Assembly (NCBI RefSeq): GCF_004355225.1
Contig: NZ_CP037933.1
Span: forward strand, 3,658,001 to 3,722,000
Direction of reading: 5' to 3'
DNA: 64,000 bases
Source: Flavobacterium nackdongense
Lineage (GTDB): Bacteria; Bacteroidota; Bacteroidia; Flavobacteriales; Flavobacteriaceae
Shown: one piece after another, positions 44,239 through 50,842 of the stretch
Layout: the number at the start of each line of letters is the position of its first letter
How positions within the stretch are numbered: position 1 is the stretch's first letter
Position numbers and translations under genes: made by a program
The notes under the pieces: generated by a model
What the model saw: the letters and a program-made list of their open reading frames with translations, nothing else
What the model was told of the DNA's origin: nothing
The model's database searches: none

Positions 44239-45501
44239 ATGGTAAAAGATTTATTCGAAAGAATTCAAAATAATAAAGGCCCACTAGGAAAATGGGCTTC
44301 ACAAGCAGAAGGATATTTTGTGTTTCCTAAATTAGAAGGAGAATTAGGGCCCAGAATGCAGTTTCAAGGAAAAGAGGTTTTGAATTGGAGTTTGAATGAC
44401 TATTTGGGTCTTGCCAATCATCCAGAAGTGCGTAAAGCTGATGCTGATGCCGCTGCTGCTTTTGGTGCTGCTGCTCCAATGGGGGCTAGAATGATGAGCG
44501 GTCATACTAAATATCACGAGCAATTAGAGCAGGAATTGGCTGCTTTTGTAATGAAAGAATCGGCTTATTTGTTGAATTTCGGATACCAAGGAATTATGTC
44601 AGCAATTGACGCTTTGGTCACAAGAAATGATGTGATTGTGTACGATGTAGATGCGCACGCTTGTATTATTGACGGTGTTCGTTTGCACAGCGGAAAGCGT
44701 TTTACGTACAAGCACAACGACATCGAAAGTATGGAGAAAAACTTGCAACGTGCTACCAAATTGGCTACAGAACAAGGAGGAGGAATCCTTTTTATTACCG
44801 AAGGTGTTTTTGGAATGCGCGGTCAACAAGGAAAGTTGAAAGAAATTGTGGAAATGAAAAAGAAATACAATTTCCGTCTTTTGGTTGATGATGCACACGG
44901 TTTTGGTACACTTGGTAAAACAGGTGCTGGAGCAGGCGAGGAGCAAGGTTGCCAGGATGGAATTGATGTTTACTTTTCGACTTTTGCTAAATCGATGGCC
45001 AATATTGGTGCTTTTTTAGCGGCAGATAAAGACATTATCGATTATTTGAAATACAATTTGCGTTCTCAGATGTTTGCCAAAGCTTTGCCGATGATTCAAA
45101 CGATTGGTTCGTTGAAACGTTTGCAATTGTTGCGTGATAATCCAGCATTGAAAGATAAACTTTGGGAAAATGTAAACGCCTTGCAAAATGGTTTACGAAG
45201 CAAAGGATTTAATATTGGCGATACCAATACTTGTGTAACACCAGTTTATTTAGAAGGAAGTGTGCCAGAAGCGATGGTAATGGTGAATGACTTGCGAGAA
45301 AACTACGGTATTTTCTTGTCGATTGTAATCTATCCGGTTATCCCAAAAGGAATGATTTTATTGCGTGTGATTCCTACAGCCTCCCATACTCTAGAAGATA
45401 TCGCTGAAACACTTAGCGCTTTTGAGGCTATTCGTGAGAAATTAGTAAACGGTACTTACAAAGAAATCGCGAGCAGAACTACGGTTGATTTGGACGCTTA
45501 A
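44239..45501 (+). CDS. Alpha-oxoamine synthase (serine palmitoyltransferase-like)
   Basis: The 420-residue PLP enzyme has GARMMSGHTKYHEQLEQELA, FITEGVFGMRGQQGKLKEI, LVDDAHGFGTLG and the Schiff-base lysine K251 in FAKSMAN. Family members are serine palmitoyltransferase, glycine C-acetyltransferase (Kbl), 8-amino-7-oxononanoate synthase and cysteate acyltransferase for sulfonolipids. In Bacteroidota this form usually makes the first long-chain base of sphingolipids or capnine-type lipids. I favour that over Kbl, but substrate cannot be settled from sequence. It is monocistronic. Confidence 0.85.
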   Translation: MVKDLFERIQNNKGPLGKWASQAEGYFVFPKLEGELGPRMQFQGKEVLNWSLNDYLGLANHPEVRKADADAAAAFGAAAPMGARMMSGHTKYHEQLEQELAAFVMKESAYLLNFGYQGIMSAIDALVTRNDVIVYDVDAHACIIDGVRLHSGKRFTYKHNDIESMEKNLQRATKLATEQGGGILFITEGVFGMRGQQGKLKEIVEMKKKYNFRLLVDDAHGFGTLGKTGAGAGEEQGCQDGIDVYFSTFAKSMANIGAFLAADKDIIDYLKYNLRSQMFAKALPMIQTIGSLKRLQLLRDNPALKDKLWENVNALQNGLRSKGFNIGDTNTCVTPVYLEGSVPEAMVMVNDLRENYGIFLSIVIYPVIPKGMILLRVIPTASHTLEDIAETLSAFEAIREKLVNGTYKEIASRTTVDLDA

Positions 45502-45538
45502 TTGCAGATTTCAGATTAAGAATGTTAAACATCTATAT

Positions 45539-45585
45539 AAAAAAACGGAAACGTCTTGATATTTCAAGGAGTTTTCGTTTTTTTT
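45539..45585. terminator. Terminator between SPT-like gene and the convergent 45609 gene
   Basis: AAAACGGAAAC pairs with GTTTTCGTTTT, and CTTGA with TCAAG inside. A-tract and T-tract on both sides allow use from both strands. Confidence 0.85.
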
Positions 45586-45608
45586 ATAAGTAATCTGAAA
45601 TCTAAATA

Positions 45609-46109
45609 TTATTTCTGGTACAACAAAGATTCAAATGTTTCGAAAGAAACTGTTTCATCCTCATTGACAAAATACTTTATCAAAACCTCACCCCAGTATT
45701 CCCCATCACTGAAATCGGCAATAATCCAGCGGTGATTCAGGACTTTTACTTTATTGATGATGAACTTATTGGCCCCAATTTGATCTTGTCCCACAAAAGG
45801 ATTTCCCTTTGGATTGGCATTCAAATCCATCAATTTTTCGGTTACAAAAGGAATCAGTTTTTCGACTTGAATCGTTTTAGTGGCATTCTCGGGGTTGAAA
45901 TAATTTTGTGCATTTTCGTTTTTTTCTAAAGAAAAATAATTGGCATCAACCAGTTTAGCATTGGCAAGCGCTATCTCTTTTTTATACTTGGCTTCCATTT
46001 TTGCACTTTTATCTTTTTCAAAAGACAGTTCTTTGCTGAAATACATATAGGTAAAAACGTTCAAGAGTACAATAATTATAAAAAGGTAAAGCAATAAGGA
46101 TTTTTTCAT
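45609..46109 (-). CDS. Membrane-anchored protein of unknown function
   Basis: A 166-residue protein with one N-terminal membrane segment (about 5-24: LLLYLFIIIVLLNVFTYMYF), a coiled-coil-like stretch rich in Lys and Glu (about 28-60) and a soluble domain (about 75-166, KVKVLNHRWIIADFSDGEYW). I do not recognise the family. It starts 8 nt after the stop of the metallo-hydrolase gene on the same strand, so it is probably cotranscribed with it. Confidence 0.75.
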   Translation of the reverse strand: MKKSLLLYLFIIIVLLNVFTYMYFSKELSFEKDKSAKMEAKYKKEIALANAKLVDANYFSLEKNENAQNYFNPENATKTIQVEKLIPFVTEKLMDLNANPKGNPFVGQDQIGANKFIINKVKVLNHRWIIADFSDGEYWGEVLIKYFVNEDETVSFETFESLLYQK

Positions 46110-46117
46110 TTTAATAT

Positions 46118-46885
46118 TTATTTGATAGAAATTTCTAAGTTATCGTAAGCCAAATAAACGTTTTTTGGCAGTTTTTGTTGTACCTCCTCGTGAAAACCTA
46201 GAATATGGCTAATGTGAGTAAGATAGGCTTTTTCGGGTTGTACTAATGCAATAAAATCCAAGGCCTCTTGTAAGTTAAAATGAGAATGGTGTGGTTCTTC
46301 GCGCAAAGCATTTATAACAAGTACTTTTAGATTTTTTAATTTTGCGATTTCAGCTTGGTCGATTGTTTTCACATCGGTCAGATAAGCAAAATCACCTAAT
46401 CGATATCCAAAAACTTGCAGTTTGCCGTGCATCACATTGATGGGAACCGCCATTTTGTTTCCTATCGCAAATGGTTGATTATTAATTACTTCAATGGGTT
46501 TTACCGAGGGTGCTCCGGGATATTTATTTTCAGTTTCAAAGATGTAATCGAATCGTTTTTTGAGATTTTCGATCACGCGCTGATGACCATAAATGGGTAT
46601 GTCACCCTGCTTAAAAAAAAAGGGACGAATGTCGTCTAATCCTGCGGTGTGGTCTGAATGTTCGTGAGTAAAAAGGATGCCATCTACTTTTTGACAATTT
46701 GATCGAAGCATTTGTTGTCTAAAATCGGGCCCACAATCTATAACAAACGAATACTGTTCCCAATGAATCCAAACAGCTACCCGAAGTCTTTTGTCTTTGA
46801 AATCAGTACTTTGACAAACTGAATGCATACTTCCTATCACAGGAATTCCTTGTGATGTGCCAGTTCCTAAAAAATAAACATTCAT
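46118..46885 (-). CDS. MBL-fold metallo-hydrolase (PhnP-like)
   Basis: The 255-residue protein starts MNVYFLGTGTSQGIPVIGS and has the zinc-binding THEHSDHTAGLDDIRPF and later VMHGKLQVFGYRLGDFAYLTD and AYLTHISH. This is the PhnP-like phosphodiesterase branch of the metallo-beta-lactamase fold. Its natural substrate is unknown. The ATG at 46885 is favoured; a longer frame to 46945 would pass through the -7 box at 46911. Confidence 0.88.
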   Translation of the reverse strand: MNVYFLGTGTSQGIPVIGSMHSVCQSTDFKDKRLRVAVWIHWEQYSFVIDCGPDFRQQMLRSNCQKVDGILFTHEHSDHTAGLDDIRPFFFKQGDIPIYGHQRVIENLKKRFDYIFETENKYPGAPSVKPIEVINNQPFAIGNKMAVPINVMHGKLQVFGYRLGDFAYLTDVKTIDQAEIAKLKNLKVLVINALREEPHHSHFNLQEALDFIALVQPEKAYLTHISHILGFHEEVQQKLPKNVYLAYDNLEISIK

Positions 46886-46910
46886 CCAAAAACAGTTGTT
46901 AATTATTATA

Positions 46911-46918
46911 CAAAAATA
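46911..46918 (-). promoter_or_regulatory. -7 element for the metallo-hydrolase gene
   Basis: TATTTTTG on the minus strand, 25 nt before the ATG at 46885. Confidence 0.55.
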
Positions 46919-46952
46919 GCAATAAATCTCTATAATTTGTAACATTATTTAC

Positions 46953-46960
46953 TAACTTTG
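46953..46960 (+). promoter_or_regulatory. -7 element for the 488-residue conserved protein
   Basis: TAACTTTG matches TAnnTTTG, 21 nt before the ATG at 46982. It covers the alternative start at 46958, so that start can be excluded. The two divergent -7 boxes are only 34 nt apart. Confidence 0.6.
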
Positions 46961-46981
46961 CACCAAAACAGCGATTTCTTT

Positions 46982-48448
46982 ATGAAAAGAGACACCGAAA
47001 TTAAGTTAAAAGGTGACAGGGTCATCGAACAAATTCCTTCTATAAAAGATAAAGCCCTTCGAATCAATTTGAATGAAAATATCTACGGTACTTTTTCTGA
47101 AATTGGAGCTGGTCAAGAAACCGTAAGGCATTTTTTTAGAGCTGGAGGTTCATCGGGAACCATAGCGAAAGCGATGTCGGCTTATGACAAAGATTTTAGT
47201 GATGCCATTTATGGGGTCGAAGATGACGGGCGTTATGTAACCGAAAGTCGTCTGAAAAAAATCCTTTCGCACGAGGCCGGTTTGATTGAAAAAAGGTTGA
47301 GCCGAAAAAAACATCCCAATAAAATATTTTTCAGTTTTGCCAATACTGTCGCTACCATTGATTTCGCAAAACAATTCAAAGGACATGGTTGGGTAGGCAT
47401 CAAATATCAATTGGAGCCGGAGGAAGAATACAACGAAATTATTCTGCACATTCGATTCAAGGAAACCGATGTTCGATTGCAACAAGAAACCCTCGGAATA
47501 CTTGGTGTGAATCTTATTTATGGTGCATTTTATAAATACAATAACCCTAAACATTTGTTGCGTTATTTGTATGATCATCTTGATAAAGACCAATTAGAAA
47601 TCGATACCATCAACTTTTCTGGGCCACGATTTGCCAATGTAGACAACCGATTAATGAGTTTGCAATTGGTAAAAAATGGAATGACTGATGCCGTAATTTT
47701 TGATCCAGAAGCCAAAAACATTTTGCCAGCAGCGATTTTATACAAAAAAAATATCCTAGCCATCAGAGGAAGTTTCCGTCCAGTGACCAAGGTAAATATG
47801 GATATGTATGAGGAATCATTAAAAATGTTCAAAAACGAACATAAAGTAGATCCTGACAATACCTTAGTCATATTTGAAATCACACTGTCGAACCTGCGTT
47901 CGGATGGAGAAATTGATGAAAAAGACTTTATGGATCGGGCTGAATTGCTCTGTTCCTTGGGGCAGACCGTAATGATTTCTAATTTTCAAGAATATTATAA
48001 AGTAGTAGAATATTTTGCAAAATACACCAAAGCACGGATGGGATTGGCTATGGGTGTTAATAATTTGATTGATATTTTTGATGAAAAATACTACCGTCAT
48101 TTGAGCGGTGGAATCCTCGAAGCTTTCGGAAAATTATTCTACCGTGACATGAAAGTGTATTTATACCCTATGATTGGCGAAGATGGCGAAATGATGGATT
48201 CTGAAACATTGAAAGTTCATCCTCGAATGAAAGAATTGTATAAATTCTTTAAATTCAACGGAAAAGTAGTGGATATTGAGAATTATAATCCTAAAAACTT
48301 ATCGGTATTTTCGCGTGAAGTCCTGAAAATGATTGGTGAATGTAAGCCCGGTTGGGAAACAATGCTGCCCGTAGGTGTGGCTAAAATCATTAAGAAAAAG
48401 AAACTCTTCGGATACAACCCCAATGTGCTTCTAGAAAAAAATAATTAA
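46982..48448 (+). CDS. Large conserved protein of unknown function, 488 residues
   Basis: The soluble protein starts MKRDTEIKLKGDRVIEQIP and has highly conserved-looking stretches: RHFFRAGGSSGTIAKAMSAY, DFSDAIYGVEDDGRYVTES, FSFANTVATIDFAKQFKGHG and GLAMGVNNLIDIFDEKYY. There is no signal peptide, TonB-receptor plug or nucleotidyltransferase motif. From memory such proteins also occur in Cyanobacteria and are labelled inconsistently in databases (TonB receptor, nicotinate-nucleotide adenylyltransferase); nothing here supports either label. It is monocistronic, with its own promoter and terminator. Confidence 0.8.
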   Translation: MKRDTEIKLKGDRVIEQIPSIKDKALRINLNENIYGTFSEIGAGQETVRHFFRAGGSSGTIAKAMSAYDKDFSDAIYGVEDDGRYVTESRLKKILSHEAGLIEKRLSRKKHPNKIFFSFANTVATIDFAKQFKGHGWVGIKYQLEPEEEYNEIILHIRFKETDVRLQQETLGILGVNLIYGAFYKYNNPKHLLRYLYDHLDKDQLEIDTINFSGPRFANVDNRLMSLQLVKNGMTDAVIFDPEAKNILPAAILYKKNILAIRGSFRPVTKVNMDMYEESLKMFKNEHKVDPDNTLVIFEITLSNLRSDGEIDEKDFMDRAELLCSLGQTVMISNFQEYYKVVEYFAKYTKARMGLAMGVNNLIDIFDEKYYRHLSGGILEAFGKLFYRDMKVYLYPMIGEDGEMMDSETLKVHPRMKELYKFFKFNGKVVDIENYNPKNLSVFSREVLKMIGECKPGWETMLPVGVAKIIKKKKLFGYNPNVLLEKNN

Positions 48449-48470
48449 AATGCACCAAATATAACCCAAT

Positions 48471-48508
48471 AAAAAAAGCCAAGAAATAATGATTTACTTG
48501 GCTTTTTT
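48471..48508. terminator. Bidirectional terminator
   Basis: AAAAAAGCCAAG and CTTGGCTTTTTT pair perfectly (12 bp) around a 13-nt loop between the convergent 488-residue gene and bcp. Confidence 0.92.
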
Positions 48509-48524
48509 GTTTCTAATATATTTT

Positions 48525-48977
48525 CTATTTCAAAATCTGAGCGGCGTGTGCTTTGGTTTTTACTTCTGAAATTACTTCTTCGATGATCCCGTTTTCGTCA
48601 ATCACAAAAGTGGTTCGGTGAATGCCGTCGTACTCTTTTCCCATAAATTTTTTGGGGCCCCAAACTCCGAACGCCTGAATTACAGATTTATCTTCGTCTG
48701 CCAATAGAGGAAAGGGGAAATCGTACTTTTCTTTGAATTTGGCTTGGGCTTTGGCGGCATCCGCGCTAACACCCAAAAGAGCATAATTGTGTGCCTGAAA
48801 ACGTTCGAAATTGTCTCTCAAATCGCAAGCTTCAGCGGTACAGCCTGGTGTATTGGCTTTTGGGTAAAAGAAAACGACTAGTTTTTTTCCTTTGTAATCG
48901 GATAATTTGTGTGAGTTTCCATCTTGGTCAATTCCTGAAAAATGGGGTGCTTGATCTCCTTTTTGTAATGTTGTCAT
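48525..48977 (-). CDS. bcp: Thioredoxin-dependent peroxiredoxin Bcp
   Basis: The 150-residue peroxiredoxin has YPKANTPGCTAEACDLRD with the peroxidatic C46 and the resolving C51 five residues later, the atypical 2-Cys arrangement of Bcp/PrxQ. It reduces hydrogen and organic peroxides with electrons from thioredoxin. It is divergent from nth, 92 nt away. Confidence 0.95.
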   Translation of the reverse strand: MTTLQKGDQAPHFSGIDQDGNSHKLSDYKGKKLVVFFYPKANTPGCTAEACDLRDNFERFQAHNYALLGVSADAAKAQAKFKEKYDFPFPLLADEDKSVIQAFGVWGPKKFMGKEYDGIHRTTFVIDENGIIEEVISEVKTKAHAAQILK

Positions 48978-48983
48978 TTTTAA

Positions 48984-48998
48984 GTTAGAGGTTAGAAG
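48984..48998. repeat. 15-nt motif GTTAGAGGTTAGAAG
   Basis: It is the exact inverted copy of CTTCTAACCTCTAAC at 18515-18529. Both lie just outside coding regions. Confidence 0.6.
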
Positions 48999-49054
48999 TT
49001 TAAAATTGATTTTGGTTATTGCAATTGCAATTCAAATTGACTTTCTTTACGATT

Positions 49055-49062
49055 CAAATTTA
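49055..49062 (-). promoter_or_regulatory. -7 element for bcp
   Basis: TAAATTTG on the minus strand matches TAnnTTTG, 77 nt before the bcp ATG. Confidence 0.4.
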
Positions 49063-49069
49063 CTGAAAA

Positions 49070-49729
49070 ATGACCAAACAAGAGCGTGTAACGTTTGTTA
49101 TAAATACGTTAAAAGAGATTTATCCTGAGATTCCAATCCCTTTGAACCACAAAGATCCTTATACGTTGCTGATTGCAGTTTTGCTCTCGGCGCAGTGCAC
49201 GGATGTTCGAGTAAATCAGATTACGCCACTGCTTTTTGCTAGGGCTGACAATCCCTATGATATGGTTAAAATGTCGGTGGAACAAATCAAGGAAATCATT
49301 CGCCCCTGCGGTTTGTCACCTATGAAATCGAAAGGAATTCACGGTTTATCACAAATTTTGATTGAAAAACACGATGGAAAAGTGCCTCAAAGTTTCGAAT
49401 TGCTGGAAGAGTTGCCGGCTGTGGGCCATAAAACCGCTAGTGTGGTGATGTCGCAAGCCTTTGGAGTTCCAGCTTTTCCGGTGGATACGCACATTCACCG
49501 ATTGATGTATCGGTGGAATTTATCGAATGGTAAAAACGTGGTGCAGACTGAAAAAGATGCTAAAAGACTTTTTCCCAAAGAAATCTGGAACGATTTACAC
49601 CTTCAAATAATTTGGTATGGTCGAGAATACTCTCCCGCACGAGGTTGGGATATGGACAAAGATATCATCACTAAAACAGTTGGAAAAAAATCAGTTTTAG
49701 CAGAGTATTATAAAAAAATGTCCCGATAA
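49070..49729 (+). CDS. nth: Endonuclease III lacking the 4Fe-4S cluster
   Basis: The 219-residue DNA glycosylase has the helix-hairpin-helix ELPAVGHKTASVV with catalytic lysine K121 and the catalytic D139 in VDTHIHR. It should excise oxidised pyrimidines and cut the abasic site. The C-terminal loop that in E. coli carries four cysteines (CX6CX2CX5C) here reads GREYSPARGWDMDKDIITK, with no cysteine at all, so the iron-sulfur cluster is absent. The rest is intact and of normal length. Its end overlaps a terminator. Confidence 0.93.
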   Translation: MTKQERVTFVINTLKEIYPEIPIPLNHKDPYTLLIAVLLSAQCTDVRVNQITPLLFARADNPYDMVKMSVEQIKEIIRPCGLSPMKSKGIHGLSQILIEKHDGKVPQSFELLEELPAVGHKTASVVMSQAFGVPAFPVDTHIHRLMYRWNLSNGKNVVQTEKDAKRLFPKEIWNDLHLQIIWYGREYSPARGWDMDKDIITKTVGKKSVLAEYYKKMSR

Positions 49730-49745
49730 GTTATCGGGACATTTT
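49715..49745. terminator. Bidirectional terminator between nth and the small gene
   Basis: AAAATGTCCCGATA pairs with TATCGGGACATTTT around a 3-nt loop. It includes the nth stop codon and a CCCGA..TCGGG core like those at 12297 and 31016. Confidence 0.9.
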
Positions 49746-49746
49746 C

Positions 49747-49890
49747 TTAATTAGCTATAATTTCGAAACTTTTATTATTTACATTTAGTATGCTTAGCGC
49801 TTTTGAGTAATTTAATAAAAAAGAAATAGTCTCTTTTTTGGGTTTCATTGAATTAGTAACTAATGTTTTTTTTGAGTAAATTTTTGCCAT
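49747..49890 (-). CDS. Small protein, 47 residues, downstream of the ECF sigma gene
   Basis: Reading the minus strand from the ATG at 49888-49890 gives a 47-residue product starting MAKIYSKKTLVTNSMKPKKE and ending KSFEIIAN. It is basic in the first half and amphipathic in the second (TISFLLNYSKALSIL). It starts 48 nt after the sigma factor stop on the same strand and ends at the bidirectional terminator, filling the gap as a second cistron would. The family is not known to me; I judge it real from position, start codon and composition. Confidence 0.6.
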   Translation of the reverse strand: MAKIYSKKTLVTNSMKPKKETISFLLNYSKALSILNVNNKSFEIIAN

Positions 49891-49938
49891 ATAGTAGTTT
49901 TTTTATACTAGTCTAACGCAAAAATTTATTTTATAGTA

Positions 49939-50523
49939 TCAATTCGTTAAAATAATTTGATGTTTTTCGATAACTTTCCGCATATTCATCAAGGCATACC
50001 GCATACGACCCAGTGCCGTATTGATGCTAACGCCTGTCAAATCTGAGATTTCCTTAAAACTCAAATCCTGATACATTCGCATGATTAACACTTCTTTTTG
50101 ATCGGCAGGAAGCTCTTCGATGAGTTTTCGGAGGTCCATTTCTACTTGTTCTTGAATGATTTTGCCTTCAACACTTAGCGAATCATCGGTCATAATCGAA
50201 AAAATAGAGAATTCTTCGGTTTCTCTAAACATAGGCATTTTTTTGTTTTTTCGAAAATGATCAATAATAAGATTGTGTGCAATTCGCATCACCCAAGGTA
50301 AAAACTTACCTTCCTCGTTGTAGGAATTGGATTTTAAAGTTTTAATTACTTTAATAAAAGTATCTTGAAATATATCATTCGAAATATCTCTGTCCGAGAT
50401 TTTTGAATATATAAAACCGAAAATTTTGGATTGATGTCTATTGATCAATATTGTTAGAGCGTTTTCGTCGCCTGCAACATAATTGTGAACCAATAAAGAA
50501 TCAGGGATTTGTAGATTAGCCAT
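49939..50523 (-). CDS. ECF-type RNA polymerase sigma factor
   Basis: The 194-residue protein has sigma region 2 (NALTILINRHQSKIFGFIYS, DIFQDTFIKVIKTLKS, FLPWVMRIAHNLIIDHFRK) and region 4 (LPADQKEVLIMRMYQDLSFK, ISDLTGVSINTALGRMRYAL). No anti-sigma gene follows; the next gene is a 47-residue protein. In Bacteroidota, ECF factors without an adjacent anti-sigma often belong to general growth or stress control. The targets are unknown. Confidence 0.93.
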   Translation of the reverse strand: MANLQIPDSLLVHNYVAGDENALTILINRHQSKIFGFIYSKISDRDISNDIFQDTFIKVIKTLKSNSYNEEGKFLPWVMRIAHNLIIDHFRKNKKMPMFRETEEFSIFSIMTDDSLSVEGKIIQEQVEMDLRKLIEELPADQKEVLIMRMYQDLSFKEISDLTGVSINTALGRMRYALMNMRKVIEKHQIILTN

Positions 50524-50620
50524 AGTAATACCTTTTAGTTTTTAAATGAAAATTGGAGCAATTTTTCTAAAAAGTAATTCTTTGTATAGGCTAAGGGTTT
50601 GTTCGTGTTAATATATTGGT

Positions 50621-50652
50621 CAAATTTAACTAATAATTATCTTAAAATGCAA
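50621..50652 (-). promoter_or_regulatory. Promoter for the ECF sigma gene
   Basis: On the minus strand TTG (50652-50650), a 21-nt spacer and TAAATTTG (50628-50621). The leader to the ATG at 50523 is about 90 nt. Confidence 0.6.
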
Positions 50653-50816
50653 GAAAAAAATATAAAAAAATTAACACAAAAAAATTAGACTGATGAGAAA
50701 CCGCTGTTTTAAGGCAAAAATAAAGTGCAGAAACAAACAAAAACGGTAGGAAAATCGAACTCAAATAGTTTCTTTTTTGTGATTTGTTCTATGCCATTTC
50801 TCATTTTAAAATTGAT

Positions 50817-50824
50817 TACTTTTG
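50817..50824 (+). promoter_or_regulatory. -7 element for the first uvrA
   Basis: TACTTTTG matches TAnnTTTG, 18 nt before the ATG at 50843. Confidence 0.55.
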
Positions 50825-50842
50825 TAAAAATTCGGCTTTTAT

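Larger units (their letters stand above)
50524..50842. other. Divergent control region of the sigma and first uvrA genes
   Basis: It contains the sigma promoter (50621-50652) and a -7 box for uvrA (50817-50824). The middle (50650-50750) is A-rich with no recognised gene or hairpin. Confidence 0.55.

Noticed and set aside
46886..46981. Longer starts for the divergent genes at 46885 and 46982
   Set aside because: Both would include the respective -7 promoter boxes.
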